NCBI GenBank assembly: GCA_947459825.1
Contig: CANHFH010000001.1
Span: 59,338-123,337, forward strand
DNA: 64,000 nucleotides
Source: Pseudomonadota bacterium
GTDB lineage: Bacteria; Pseudomonadota; Gammaproteobacteria; Steroidobacterales; Steroidobacteraceae
Direction: 5' to 3'
Below, piece by piece: positions 26,208-34,991 of the stretch (position 1 is its first letter; each line of letters starts with the position of its first letter). The notes below the pieces were generated by a model. That model worked only from the letters and a program-made list of their open reading frames with translations. It did no database searches and had not been told where the DNA came from. The translations under genes and the position numbers were made by a program.

Positions 26208-26534
26208 TCAGCGCTCTCGGCCGTCGTCGTGGTCGTCCTCGCCGTCGTCCTCGTCATCCTCGTCCCAGTCGTCGTCCTCTTCTTCCTCGTCCTCTTCGTC
26301 CCACTCCTCCTCGTCGTCGTCCTCATCGTCCTCGTCGGACCAGCCCTCGGGCTCGGCGATGAGTTCCAGGTCGAGTTCATGCCACTCCTCGAGGTCGAAC
26401 TTGTCGTTCTCGCCGTCGAGGTACTCGATCTCGACCAGTTCCTCGTCCTCGTCGACGGCGATCACGCGGAAGGTCTCATCCTCGTCGATGATCTCGTACC
26501 ACTGACCCACGACGGGTTCGTTGTCTCGGCTCAC
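26208..26534 (-). CDS. DUF6763-type acidic protein
   Basis: 108 residues with the GTG at 26534, which has GAGG eight bases upstream; an upstream ATG at 26567 is in the same frame. Residues 1-60 form the conserved part ([18 protein letters not shown], then [18 protein letters not shown], then [19 protein letters not shown]), which I recognise as the small gammaproteobacterial DUF6763 domain of unknown function. Residues 62-104 are almost only Asp and Glu with a few Trp. Such tails often bind basic proteins or metal ions, but no function is known. It is divergent from proB. Confidence 0.75.
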   Translation of the reverse strand: MSRDNEPVVGQWYEIIDEDETFRVIAVDEDEELVEIEYLDGENDKFDLEEWHELDLELIAEPEGWSDEDDEDDDEEEWDEEDEEEEDDDWDEDDEDDGEDDHDDGRER

Positions 26535-26622
26535 GGCGCACACCTCGGATAGCACGGTTTTCAGCATCGGGATTTTACCGCCACTCTGGACTATAGTGCC
26601 ACGGCATCCACCGCCGATCCGC

Positions 26623-27759
26623 ATGCCCGCACGCACCGCACCGCCCGTCACGCCGCTGTCCCGCGCCCGCCGCATCGTGGTGAAGGTCGGTTCGGCGCTG
26701 CTCGTCGACGCCGCGACCGGTCGGCTCAACCGCGCGTGGCTCGAGACCTTGGTCGCCGACATCGTGCGGCTGCGCCGGCAAGGCAAGGAGGTCGTGCTGG
26801 TCTCGTCGGGTGCGATCGCGCTCGGTCGCCGCCACATCGGGCTGCCCCGCGGCCCCCTGCGCCTCGAGGAGAGCCAGGCCGCCGCGGCCGTCGGCCAGAT
26901 CCGTCTGGCGCACGCCTACAAGGAACTTCTGGAAGCCGAGGGGGTGCCGGTCGCGCAGGTGCTGCTCACGCTGGAGGACAGCGAGCAGCGACGCCGCTAT
27001 CTCAACGCGCGCGCCACCCTCACCACGCTGCTGGCCTGCGGTGCGGTGCCGGTGATCAACGAGAACGACACCGTGGCGACCGCCGAGATCCGCTACGGCG
27101 ACAACGACCGGCTCGCGGCGCGGGTCGCGCAGATGGTCAGCGCCGACTGCGTGGTGCTGCTGTCGGACATCGATGGCCTCTACACGGCCGACCCCAACAA
27201 GGATCCGACGGCGCGCTTCATCCCCTTGGTGCGGCAGATCACGCCGGACATCGAGGCGATGGCCGGCGACTCGGCCTCCGAGGTCGGCCGCGGCGGCATG
27301 GCGACCAAGATCATCGCCGCGCGCATCGCGGTCGCAGCGGGCTGCCATTTCTGCATCGCGGCGGGTGCGCCGCGCCATCCGGTCCGCCGCATCGAGCAGG
27401 GCGGACGCTGCACCTGGTTCCGTCCCGCCGCCACGCCGGTCGCCGCCCGCAAGCAATGGATCGCGGGTACGCTGCGGCCCGCCGGCGAACTGCGCATCGA
27501 CGAGGGCGCCGTGCGTGCGCTGCGCTCGGGCAAGAGCCTGCTGCCGGCCGGCGTCACCGCGACCAGCGGCCGCTTCGAGCGCGGCGACACGGTCAGCGTC
27601 TGCACCGCTGACGGGCGCGAGGTGGCGCGCGGCATCGTCGCCTACGGCGACGCCGAGGCGGCGCGCATCATCGGCCGGCGCAGCGCCGACATCGCGGCGC
27701 TGCTCGGTTACACCGGCCGCGACGAGCTCATCCACCGCGACGATCTGGTGCTGCAGTGA
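26623..27759 (+). CDS. proB: Glutamate 5-kinase
   Basis: 378 residues. The amino-acid kinase domain (about 18-270) has [33 protein letters not shown] and [16 protein letters not shown]. The C-terminal PUA domain (about 290-375) starts KQWIAGTL and contains KSLLPAGVT. It phosphorylates L-glutamate to glutamyl 5-phosphate, the first step of proline synthesis, and is usually inhibited by proline. The ATG at 26623 was chosen because the frame further upstream is antisense to the acidic protein. A TATAGT hexamer at 26592-26597 could be its -10 box. Its stop overlaps proA by GTGA. Confidence 0.93.
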   Translation: MPARTAPPVTPLSRARRIVVKVGSALLVDAATGRLNRAWLETLVADIVRLRRQGKEVVLVSSGAIALGRRHIGLPRGPLRLEESQAAAAVGQIRLAHAYKELLEAEGVPVAQVLLTLEDSEQRRRYLNARATLTTLLACGAVPVINENDTVATAEIRYGDNDRLAARVAQMVSADCVVLLSDIDGLYTADPNKDPTARFIPLVRQITPDIEAMAGDSASEVGRGGMATKIIAARIAVAAGCHFCIAAGAPRHPVRRIEQGGRCTWFRPAATPVAARKQWIAGTLRPAGELRIDEGAVRALRSGKSLLPAGVTATSGRFERGDTVSVCTADGREVARGIVAYGDAEAARIIGRRSADIAALLGYTGRDELIHRDDLVLQ

Positions 27760-29045
27760 CCCGCACGCCGATACCTTCCGGGACCGCCGATATCGAGGCG
27801 CTGATGCGCGGTCTCGGTGAGGCGGCGCTCGCGGCGCAGCCCGTCCTCGCGCGGGCGCCGCGGGCGCAGAAGGATGCTGCCTTGCGCGCCGCTGCGGATG
27901 CGCTGCGCGGTCGCCGTGCGGCGCTGCTCGAGGCCAACGCCGCCGACATGGCTGCGGCGCGGGCCAAAGGTCTCAAGGGAGCGATGCTCGACCGTCTGCA
28001 GCTCGACGATGCGCGCCTCGAGTCGATGGCGCGCGGCCTCGAGGACATCGCCGCGCTCGAGGATCCCGTCGGTCGCGTGCTCGCCGAGTGGACGCGCCCC
28101 AACGGTCTGCGCATCGCGCGTGTCGCGGTGCCGCTCGGTGTGGTGGGCATCATCTACGAGAGCCGCCCGAATGTGACCGCCGATGCGGGCGCGCTGTGCC
28201 TGAAGTCGGGCAACGCGGTGATCCTGCGCGGCGGGTCGGAGAGCGCGCATTCCAGCTCGGTCATCCACGCCTGTCTGCAGGAGGGGCTGCGCACCGCGGG
28301 GCTCCCCGAGGCCTGCATCCAGCTCGTGCCGGTCACCGACCGGGCGGCCGTGGGCGTGATGTTGGCCGGCATGGCGGACCAGCTCGATGTGGTCGTGCCG
28401 CGCGGCGGCAAGGGCCTGGTGAAGCGCGTGCAGGAAGAGGCGCGGGTGCCGGTCATCGGCCACCTCGACGGCAACTGCCATGTCTATGTGGATGCCGCTG
28501 CCGACCTTCGCATGGCCACGACCATCGCGCTCAACGCCAAGCTGCGGCGCACCGGCGTCTGCGGCGCGGCCGAGACCTTGCTGGTCGACCGCGCCTGCGC
28601 CGCGACGCATCTGGCGCCGCTCGTCAAGGCACTGCTCGATGCCGGTTGCGAGGTGCGCGGCGACGCGGCCGCGCAGCGCGCCGACGCCCGCGTCATCGTC
28701 GCCACCGAAGACGACTGGTTCACCGAGTACCTCGACGCCGTGATCGCGGTGCGCGTGGTGGACGGCGTGCAGGGCGCCATCGACCACATCGCCAAGTACG
28801 GTTCGGCGCACACCGAGTCCATCGTCACCGAAGACGCGGCGGCCGCGCAGCGCTTCCTCGGGGAGGTCGACAGCGCGATCGTGCTGCACAACGCCTCGAC
28901 GCAGTTCGCCGACGGCGGCGAGTTCGGCATGGGCGCGGAGATCGGCATCTCCACCGACCGCTTCCATGCGCGCGGTCCGGTCGGCGTCGAACAGCTGACG
29001 AGCTACAAGTACGTGGTGCGCGGAGCGGGCCAGGTCAGACCCTAG
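27756..29045 (+). CDS. proA: Glutamate-5-semialdehyde dehydrogenase (gamma-glutamyl phosphate reductase)
   Basis: 429-residue aldehyde-dehydrogenase-fold enzyme. It has [43 protein letters not shown], and the catalytic cysteine in [14 protein letters not shown] (about residue 270). It reduces glutamyl 5-phosphate with NADPH to glutamate 5-semialdehyde, the second step of proline synthesis. The GTG start lies within the proB stop. It converges with the cofactor operon, with only 16 bases between the two stop codons. Confidence 0.94.
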   Translation: MTRTPIPSGTADIEALMRGLGEAALAAQPVLARAPRAQKDAALRAAADALRGRRAALLEANAADMAAARAKGLKGAMLDRLQLDDARLESMARGLEDIAALEDPVGRVLAEWTRPNGLRIARVAVPLGVVGIIYESRPNVTADAGALCLKSGNAVILRGGSESAHSSSVIHACLQEGLRTAGLPEACIQLVPVTDRAAVGVMLAGMADQLDVVVPRGGKGLVKRVQEEARVPVIGHLDGNCHVYVDAAADLRMATTIALNAKLRRTGVCGAAETLLVDRACAATHLAPLVKALLDAGCEVRGDAAAQRADARVIVATEDDWFTEYLDAVIAVRVVDGVQGAIDHIAKYGSAHTESIVTEDAAAAQRFLGEVDSAIVLHNASTQFADGGEFGMGAEIGISTDRFHARGPVGVEQLTSYKYVVRGAGQVRP

Positions 29046-29061
29046 ACCGCCCGGCCGTCGG

Positions 29062-30675
29062 TCAGGCCCGCGCGGCGAGCCCCTGCGCGCCGCCGCGCAA
29101 CGACCAGGCTTCGTCGATGCCGCGCTCGCGCAGCGCCTCGCAGGTGCTGCGGCTGCGTTGGCCGCGCGCGCACACCAGCAGATACCGCCCATCGGCGGGC
29201 AGGTTGCTGCCCGTCAGCAGTTCCGCCATGGGGATCCGACGCGCGTACGCCGGTAGCGGGTCGGCCGCGCTCTCGGCAGGGTCGCGGATGTCGATGACGG
29301 CGTAGCCTGCCGCGACCGCCTGCGCGAGATCGTCGAAGTCGAGCTCCAGCGACGCCTTCGGACGCTGGCGGGTGGCGGCGAGCGCGCTGCTCGAGCGTGC
29401 GCAGCCGCGTCCTTGGCACTCTGCGGCGCGCTTGGCGGCGAGGCGCGAGATGCCGAGATCGCTGAGACCCACCAACAGCAGTTCGTCGCCGAGACGCTCC
29501 GGCAGGTCGAGCAGGATCTTCATGGCCTCGAGCGCCTGCAGGCTGCCGAGCACGCCGGGCACCGGGCCGAGCACGCCGGCTTCCGCACAGTTGCCGACCA
29601 CGCCGTCGCGTGTCGCCTCCGGCCAGAGGCAGCGCAGGCAGGCGCCGCCACGCGCCGGATCGACCGACTGCAGCTGGCCCTCGAACTGGTGGACGCTCGC
29701 GAACAGCACGCGGGTGCCGAGTTCGTGCGCGAGGTCGTTGAGCAGGAACTTGGTGGCGAAGTTGTCGCTGCAATCGACCACGAGGTCGTGGCCGGCGAGC
29801 AGCCGCGCGCCGTTCGCCGCGTCGAGGCGCTCGGTATGCGTCGTCACCTGCACCTCGGGGTTCAGCGCGGTGATGCGGGCCGCGGCGAGCGCGGCCTTCG
29901 GCTGGCCGCAGTCGGCGAGCGCGTACCAGGTCTGGCGGTGCAGGTTCGACGCTTCGAGCCGGTCGCCGTCGATCACGGTGAGGTGACCGACGCCCGCACC
30001 GGCGAGGTACTGCAGCACCGGCACGCCGAGGCCGCCGGCGCCCACCACCGCGACGCGGCTCGCGCGCAGGCGTGCCTGTCCCGCGGCGCCCACTTCGCGC
30101 AGCGCGGTCTGCCGCGAGTAGTCGGACGCGACGGGCGCATGGCTGGGGTGCGGTTGATGCTGCGCATGGTCGTGATGCGCATGGTCGTGGTGCGCATGGT
30201 CGTGATGATCATGACCCTGCGCGTGGTCGTGATGCGTGTGCTGGGGCGCGGTGGCGCAGCGCTCGCAGTTCACCCAACCCGAGTCGCCGTCGACATAGTG
30301 CTCCTTCTTCCAGATCGGGACGCGGTGCTTCACCTCGTCGATGATGTAGCGGCACGCCCGGAAGGCCTCATCACGGTGCGGCGCGGAAACGCCCACCCAC
30401 ACCGCGATCTCGCCGAGCGGCAGGTCGCCGATGCGGTGCACGCAGCGCGCGTTGCGCACGCCGAAACGCGCGCAGGCCTCGGCGACGATGCGCTCACCCT
30501 CGCGTACGGCGAGCTCCTCGAAGGCCTCGTACTCGAGGCGGTGTACGGCGCGGCCCTCGTTGAGGTCGCGCACCCAACCCTCGAAGGACGCGTAACCGCC
30601 GCAGGACGGGTCGACGAGAGCGCGTGCGAGCGCGGTCGGGTCGATGGTCGCGTGGCTGAACTCGAAACGGCTCAT
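29062..30675 (-). CDS. MoaE - histidine-rich linker - MoeB/ThiF - rhodanese fusion
   Basis: 537 residues in one frame. Residues 1-140 are MoaE, the large subunit of molybdopterin synthase, with the active-site lysines in EVKHRVPIWKKEHY. Residues 146-179 are a His/Asp/Ala linker with repeats of HDHAH. Residues 185-435 are MoeB/MOCS3-type E1 adenylyltransferase: ATP loop GAGGLGVPVLQYL, DCSDNFATKFLLND, and zinc cysteines CLRC and CQGRGC. Residues 445-537 are rhodanese, with catalytic Cys in LVCARGQRSRST. MoeB plus rhodanese is known from MOCS3; joining it to MoaE is unusual. The protein could activate and sulfurate the MoaD tail and then use it. Last gene of the cofactor operon. Confidence 0.9.
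   Translation of the reverse strand: MSRFEFSHATIDPTALARALVDPSCGGYASFEGWVRDLNEGRAVHRLEYEAFEELAVREGERIVAEACARFGVRNARCVHRIGDLPLGEIAVWVGVSAPHRDEAFRACRYIIDEVKHRVPIWKKEHYVDGDSGWVNCERCATAPQHTHHDHAQGHDHHDHAHHDHAHHDHAQHQPHPSHAPVASDYSRQTALREVGAAGQARLRASRVAVVGAGGLGVPVLQYLAGAGVGHLTVIDGDRLEASNLHRQTWYALADCGQPKAALAAARITALNPEVQVTTHTERLDAANGARLLAGHDLVVDCSDNFATKFLLNDLAHELGTRVLFASVHQFEGQLQSVDPARGGACLRCLWPEATRDGVVGNCAEAGVLGPVPGVLGSLQALEAMKILLDLPERLGDELLLVGLSDLGISRLAAKRAAECQGRGCARSSSALAATRQRPKASLELDFDDLAQAVAAGYAVIDIRDPAESAADPLPAYARRIPMAELLTGSNLPADGRYLLVCARGQRSRSTCEALRERGIDEAWSLRGGAQGLAARA
30161..30232. repeat. 15-base tandem repeat encoding the histidine linker
   Basis: Three copies of TGCGCATGGTCGTGR at 30161-30175, 30176-30190 and 30191-30205, then a 12-base degenerate spacer and a fourth diverged copy at 30218-30232. 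On the coding strand these give the HDHAH units of the MoaE fusion. In-frame slippage would change the number of histidines without breaking the frame. Confidence 0.85.
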
Positions 30676-30686
30676 GGGTCGCGGTC

Positions 30687-31526
30687 TCAGCCGCCCGCCA
30701 CCGGCGGGATGAAGACGACGCTGTCGCCCGCCACCAACGGCTGCTCCCAATCGCCGAACTCGCCGTTGACGGCGACTTTCAGCATCTCGGTCGGCAGCGT
30801 GAAGCCGTGGCGCGCGCGGAGCTCCGCGTAGAGCTCGCGCGGGTTGCGGGCGGCGCTGGTCAGCGTCTCGCGCGACGCGCCCGCCTGTTCGCGCAGCAGC
30901 GCGAAGTATCGGACCTCGAGCGGACGCGGGACGAGCGCTTGCGGGGCGATGGACTGCATGGTCGTCCAATATTCGTCGGCGGAGTTCACATTGTCGAGGG
31001 CGTCGGCGCGTGGAAGGTCGATGATCCTCACATCGTGCGTGAGGAGGAACTTCCTCGGGCAGGACCGGCCCTCGGCGATATAGCGGGCGAAGTGCGGGCC
31101 TGCGGCCGGTTCGTAGACCGCGCACAGCGGCTCCGGCAGACCGTCGTGCGCCGAACGGAAAGCGGTGGCGAGCTTGGCGGGGTCGCGTGCGACGAGCAGC
31201 GCATCGAGCGTGCCCGCGTCGAGGAACGGCAGGTCGCAGGCGAGCACCAGCCAGGCCGCCTGCGGATGCGCGCGTTGCGCCGCCACGATCCCGGCGGCCG
31301 GCCCCGCACCCTCGGGGCCGTCGACGATCTGCGGATGCCGCGCCCGCAGAGGGTCGCCCACCTGATCCGGTCGTACCGACACGAAGCAGCTCGTCACCCG
31401 CGGGGCGAGCAGCGCCCACGCGGTCTCGAGCTGGCTGCTGCCGTGGTAAGCGAGGGTGGCCTTGTCGCGCCCCATGCGCGTGCTGCGCCCGCCGGCGAGC
31501 ACGAGTCCGTGCAACGCTGCGCTCAT
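30687..31526 (-). CDS. MobA-MoaD fusion protein
   Basis: 279 residues. Residues 1-195 are MobA, the molybdenum cofactor guanylyltransferase ([27 protein letters not shown]; the late NVNSADEY). Residues 200-279 are MoaD, the ubiquitin-like sulfur carrier ([17 protein letters not shown]), ending in the Gly-Gly tail needed for adenylation and thiocarboxylation. The MoaD C-terminus is free, so the fusion can still be a substrate for MoeB and MoaE. MobA makes the guanine dinucleotide form used by DMSO-reductase-family enzymes. The start overlaps the moaC stop by ATGA. Confidence 0.88.
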   Translation of the reverse strand: MSAALHGLVLAGGRSTRMGRDKATLAYHGSSQLETAWALLAPRVTSCFVSVRPDQVGDPLRARHPQIVDGPEGAGPAAGIVAAQRAHPQAAWLVLACDLPFLDAGTLDALLVARDPAKLATAFRSAHDGLPEPLCAVYEPAAGPHFARYIAEGRSCPRKFLLTHDVRIIDLPRADALDNVNSADEYWTTMQSIAPQALVPRPLEVRYFALLREQAGASRETLTSAARNPRELYAELRARHGFTLPTEMLKVAVNGEFGDWEQPLVAGDSVVFIPPVAGG

Positions 31527-32056
31527 CGGGCGCGCTTCGCCGGGCTGCGGGCGACGGTCTTGTGGACGACGGTCTTGCGGACGAAATCGCGCTTGCCGCC
31601 GCGCTTGGCGACGAGCCGCACCGGGCCGATGCGGATGTCGTGCGATAGACCCTTGCACATATCGTAGACCACGAGCGCGGCGACCGTGGCGCCGGTCAAC
31701 GCCTCCATCTCGACGCCGGTGCGGTGCGTGGTGCGCACCGTGCAGCGGATGATGATGAGGCCGCGGCGCGGCGTCTCGATGTCGACATCGCAGTGCTCGA
31801 TGGGCAGGGGATGGCAGAAAGGGATGAGCTCGTGCGTGCGCTTGACCGCCTGCACCGCGGCGATGATGGCGGTGTCGAACACCGGTCCCTTGCGCGTGCG
31901 GTGACCGCTCGCGGCGAGCGCGCGGGCGACCTCGGCGGGCAGCGTGACGCGCGCCTCGGCGACGGCCTCGCGTGCGGTGACGGCTTTGTCGCCGATGTCG
32001 ACCATCGCGGGGCGGTTGCGGGCGTCGAGGTGGGTGAGGCGGGCGCGGCGTGGCAT
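31523..32056 (-). CDS. moaC: Cyclic pyranopterin monophosphate synthase
   Basis: 177 residues. Conserved segments are [16 protein letters not shown] near the start, [31 protein letters not shown] in the middle, and [22 protein letters not shown], which holds the active-site Glu and Lys. A basic tail of about 25 residues follows, longer than in E. coli. With MoaA it converts GTP to cyclic pyranopterin monophosphate, the first intermediate of molybdenum cofactor synthesis. It starts one base before the moaA stop region (1-base gap). Confidence 0.93.
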   Translation of the reverse strand: MPRRARLTHLDARNRPAMVDIGDKAVTAREAVAEARVTLPAEVARALAASGHRTRKGPVFDTAIIAAVQAVKRTHELIPFCHPLPIEHCDVDIETPRRGLIIIRCTVRTTHRTGVEMEALTGATVAALVVYDMCKGLSHDIRIGPVRLVAKRGGKRDFVRKTVVHKTVARSPAKRAR

Positions 32057-32057
32057 G

Positions 32058-33128
32058 TCAGCCTCCGATGTGGAACATCTCCACCTTGGCTGCGCCCTGG
32101 GCCGCAGTCTCGGCGGCGCGCAGTTCCGCGCGCTGTTCGCTGTAACGGTCGTCGCGACGCTGCCAGACATCCTGCAGCAGCGCGAGCAGCGTCGGATCGT
32201 CGGCGCCGCCGCGCAGCGGCGCGCGCAGGTCGACGCCCTTCGTGGCGAAGAGACAGGTGTAGAGCTTGCCGTCGGAGGAGAGCCGTGCGCGCGAGCAGGC
32301 GCCGCAGAAGGGCTGGCTCACCGACGAGATGAAGCCGACCTCTCCGCCGCCATCCGCGAAGACCTGACGCTCGGCCACCTCACCGGGGTAGGCGCGATCC
32401 ACGGGCGCGAGCGGCCAGCGCGCACCGATGCGCGCGGCGAGCTCGGCCGAGGGCACGACGGACCCGGGCCGCCAATCGTTGCGGTTGCCGACATCCATGT
32501 ATTCGATGAAGCGCACCGTGACCCCCGTGCCGCGGAACCGCTCGAGGAGCCCGAACACCGTGTGGTCGTTGACGCCGCGCTGCACGACGGCGTTGACCTT
32601 GATGGGCGCGAGTCCGGCGCGCTGCGCCGCCTCGATGCCCTCGAGCACCTGCTCGACGCCGCCGAAGCCGCCGCTCAGGCGCGCGAACACCTCGGGGTCG
32701 AGGCTGTCGAGGCTGACCGTGATGCGTCGCAGGCCTGCGGCCTTGAGTTCGGTCGCATGCTTGGCGAGCAGCACGCCGTTGGTGGTGAGCGCGATGTCCT
32801 CGATGCCGGGGATGGCCGACAGGTCACCGATGAGGTCGGCGAGGTTGGGGCGCAGCAGCGGTTCGCCGCCCGTCAGGCGGAGCTTGCGTACACCGAGCCG
32901 CGCCGCGAGCCGCGTGAGCCGCACGATCTCCGCGAAATCGAGCCGCTCACCGGAGGTGAGGAAGCGGTAGCCGTCGTGGAAGGTGTGCTGCGGCATGCAG
33001 TACGGACAGCGGAAATTGCAGCGGTCCATCACCGAGATGCGCAGGTCGTGGAGCGGACGGCCGAGCGCATCCTGGGTCGCGGGGGCGCGACGCAGCGGGA
33101 CGAGGCGATGTTCCGTGCCGCTCACCAC
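32058..33128 (-). CDS. moaA: GTP 3',8-cyclase
   Basis: 356-residue radical-SAM enzyme. The first iron-sulfur cluster is CNFRCPYC near residue 37, the SAM region is [11 protein letters not shown], and the second cluster is [18 protein letters not shown]. It ends in HIGG, and the terminal Gly-Gly of MoaA is needed for activity. It converts GTP to 3',8-cyclo-7,8-dihydro-GTP for MoaC. Two successive GTG codons (33128 and 33125) can start it; the first overlaps the moeA stop by 7 bases. Confidence 0.93.
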   Translation of the reverse strand: MVSGTEHRLVPLRRAPATQDALGRPLHDLRISVMDRCNFRCPYCMPQHTFHDGYRFLTSGERLDFAEIVRLTRLAARLGVRKLRLTGGEPLLRPNLADLIGDLSAIPGIEDIALTTNGVLLAKHATELKAAGLRRITVSLDSLDPEVFARLSGGFGGVEQVLEGIEAAQRAGLAPIKVNAVVQRGVNDHTVFGLLERFRGTGVTVRFIEYMDVGNRNDWRPGSVVPSAELAARIGARWPLAPVDRAYPGEVAERQVFADGGGEVGFISSVSQPFCGACSRARLSSDGKLYTCLFATKGVDLRAPLRGGADDPTLLALLQDVWQRRDDRYSEQRAELRAAETAAQGAAKVEMFHIGG

Positions 33129-34318
33129 GGGTACAACCGGGCGACGAAGCCTTTGGGGAAATCATTGGGCCCGGGCGGCAGCTCGACGACGCCGTCGGTG
33201 CCGGTGAGCGCCGCGTAGTCTCCCGAGCCGTTCGTCGGGCTGGGGTCGGCCCAGGGGCGACCCCACTCGTCGATGCTGACGCGTACCGGCAGGAACGCGG
33301 CGAGCGGGACTTTCGAGGGGTAGGCGGCGCCGAGCGCGATCTTGTGCGCCGGTCGCGGCGTCTCGCCCATCGCGGCATAGAGCGCCGGGAAGACATAGCG
33401 TGCGAGACAGACCAGCGTCGAGACCGGGTTGCCGGGCAGCGCGAACACCGCGGTGCCGGAGGGCGCGATGCCGAACCACAACGGCTTGCCGGGTCGCTGC
33501 GCGACCTTGTGGAACACTTCACGCACGCCGAGCGCGGCGAGCGCTTCCGGTACGAGATCGAGCGCGCCCATCGATACGCCGCCCGACAGGATGAGCACCT
33601 CGTGGGTGTCGATCTGCATGCGCAGCCGACGGGTGAGCGTATCGAGGTCGTCCGGCAGATGATGTTCCGCGACCCGGTCGAAGCCACGCCGCCGCAGCGC
33701 GGCGACGATGCCGTAGGCGTTGGAGCGGCGGACCTGATGTGCGGCGATCGGATCGCCCGGCTCGACGAGCTCGTTGCCGGTCGAGACCACGCTGATGGTG
33801 GGCTGGGCGCTGACACGGATGCGCGGCATGCCGGCGCCCGCCGCCACCGCGATCTCGGGCGCACCGAGCCGCGCGCCGGCGGACAGCAGCAGCGCGCCCT
33901 GGCGTACATCGCTGCCGCGCGGATGGATGTTCCAACCGGGCGCGAGCTTGCCCGGGTCCGGAAACCGCACGCTGTCATCCTTGCGCTCCGCGCGCTCGAC
34001 CGGGATCACCGCATCGCAGCCGGCCGGCAGCACGGCGCCGGTCATGATCTCGATGGCATGACCAGGGGAGGTGAGGGTGAGCGGTGGATCGCCGGCGGCC
34101 TGCATGGCTTGGACGATGAGGGATCGCGGTTTGGCGAGCCCGGCGGTCGCGACGGCGTAGCCGTCCATCGCCACGCGGTCGAAGGGCGGCTGATCGCGTT
34201 CGGCGTAGATGTTCTCGCGCAGCACCGCACCCGCGCACTGCACGAGCGGCAGGGATTCGATCGGCAAGCAGGTGACATGCTGCGCGATGAGGGCGTCGGC
34301 TTCGGCCGGGGCGATCAT
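33122..34318 (-). CDS. moeA: Molybdopterin molybdotransferase
   Basis: 398 residues with the MoeA order of domains. Key segments are DQPPFDRVAMDGYAV, IMTGAVLPAGCDAVIPVE, STGNELVEPGDPI, ILSGGVSMGALDLVPEALA and LWFGIAPSGTAVFALPGNPVS, and domain IV forms the last 80 residues. It inserts molybdate into adenylated molybdopterin. First gene of the cofactor operon. The matching adenylyltransferase MogA/MoaB is not in this window. Confidence 0.93.
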   Translation of the reverse strand: MIAPAEADALIAQHVTCLPIESLPLVQCAGAVLRENIYAERDQPPFDRVAMDGYAVATAGLAKPRSLIVQAMQAAGDPPLTLTSPGHAIEIMTGAVLPAGCDAVIPVERAERKDDSVRFPDPGKLAPGWNIHPRGSDVRQGALLLSAGARLGAPEIAVAAGAGMPRIRVSAQPTISVVSTGNELVEPGDPIAAHQVRRSNAYGIVAALRRRGFDRVAEHHLPDDLDTLTRRLRMQIDTHEVLILSGGVSMGALDLVPEALAALGVREVFHKVAQRPGKPLWFGIAPSGTAVFALPGNPVSTLVCLARYVFPALYAAMGETPRPAHKIALGAAYPSKVPLAAFLPVRVSIDEWGRPWADPSPTNGSGDYAALTGTDGVVELPPGPNDFPKGFVARLYPW

Positions 34319-34375
34319 GCGCGGAGTGTATCGCGGCGCGTGCTCTGCGACCGCGTGCGTTGACCTGCGGCGACA

Positions 34376-34394
34376 CGGCCCGTCGGACGGGCCG
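34376..34394. other. Hairpin upstream of moeA
   Basis: A 7-base-pair stem CGGCCCG-TCGGA-CGGGCCG lies in the 97-base gap between a small secreted protein gene and moeA, both on the minus strand. No T-run follows in the direction of transcription. It could be a Rho-type or RNA-leader structure. I see no match to the known molybdenum cofactor riboswitch layout, but cannot test it. Confidence 0.3.
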
Positions 34395-34415
34395 GCCGCG
34401 CGCCGGTCGAAGACA

Positions 34416-34781
34416 TCACTTCTTGGCGTTCTTTTCCCGCCAGACGCGGATCTGGGTGTTCAGCTGGTCGGCCACCGCCTGTGCTTCGTCGACCGCTGCG
34501 TTCATCTTCTGATCGCGGATCTTCTCGAGCTCGGCGCGGGCCTCCGGCTTCATGTCCGGCTGGGCGCCCACGGTCTCGTTGAACTGCGTCTCGAGGCAGG
34601 CCTGATAGCCGGTGATGGCCGCGTCGAAGGCCTTGACCTCCTTCTGGCCGGCGAGCATCTGCTCCAGCGTGGAGGTGCTGCCGTCCGGGATCTTCTCCGG
34701 AGCCTTGGGATAGGTGCACGCGGCCTGCGCCTGACCGGCGATGAGGGCGGCGGCAAGCGTCAGCGAGTACAGCGTCTTCAT
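34416..34781 (-). CDS. Small secreted protein of unknown function
   Basis: 121 residues. Residues 1-22 are a signal peptide (MKTLYSLTLAAALIAGQAQA) with cleavage before ACTYPKAPEK. The mature part is helical, with two cysteines (in ACTYP and YQACLETQF) that could pair, and a long amphipathic helix rich in Ala, Glu and Lys ending in VWREKNAKK. The ATG at 34781 has GGAG 11 bases upstream. I do not recognise a family with a known function; the protein probably acts in the periplasm. It is transcribed toward moeA but with its own leader. Confidence 0.7.
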   Translation of the reverse strand: MKTLYSLTLAAALIAGQAQAACTYPKAPEKIPDGSTSTLEQMLAGQKEVKAFDAAITGYQACLETQFNETVGAQPDMKPEARAELEKIRDQKMNAAVDEAQAVADQLNTQIRVWREKNAKK

Positions 34782-34889
34782 GTCGTGGACACTCCGGAGG
34801 AGGTAGATCGGGCAGGTATGGTAAGGCGCACGCGAGGGCGGCGGCAACGCCCCGCCGCCCCTCGGTCCGCTTGTTACACTGTCGGGGCT

Positions 34890-34966
34890 GCGCCCGTAGC
34901 TCAGTTGGATAGAGCATCAGGCTTCGAACCTGAGGGTCGGGAGTTCGAATCTCTCCGGGCGCGCCA
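34890..34966 (+). tRNA. tRNA-Arg (anticodon TCG)
   Basis: 77 bases that fold as a full cloverleaf. The acceptor stem is GCGCCCG/CGGGCGC, the D arm GCTC...GAGC, the anticodon stem TCAGG/CCTGA with loop CTTCGAA (anticodon TCG at 34924-34926), the variable loop GGGTC, and the T arm GGGAG-TTCGAAT-CTCTC with one G-T pair. CCA is encoded at 34964-34966. It reads arginine CGA codons. A TACACT hexamer at 34875-34880 is placed as a -10 box. No integrase or att-like duplicate lies nearby. Confidence 0.96.
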
Positions 34967-34991
34967 GTCCATCGGCTGTCACCGGAGCCGC

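Noticed and set aside
30139..30240. Short direct repeats that could suggest a CRISPR array
   Set aside because: Units are contiguous 15-base repeats without spacers, lie inside a coding frame and encode a histidine linker.
34319..34415. Molybdenum cofactor riboswitch upstream of moeA
   Set aside because: Only one simple hairpin is visible in under 100 bases; the multi-stem conserved structure could not be recognised.
34890..34966. tRNA as a possible integration site for a genomic island
   Set aside because: No integrase, no repeated 3' end of the tRNA and no change in base composition next to it.
34209..34991. Longer N-terminus for the flavin oxidoreductase
   Set aside because: The frame is open upstream but runs across the tRNA gene and antisense to the small secreted protein; the ATG at 34992 matches the family start.
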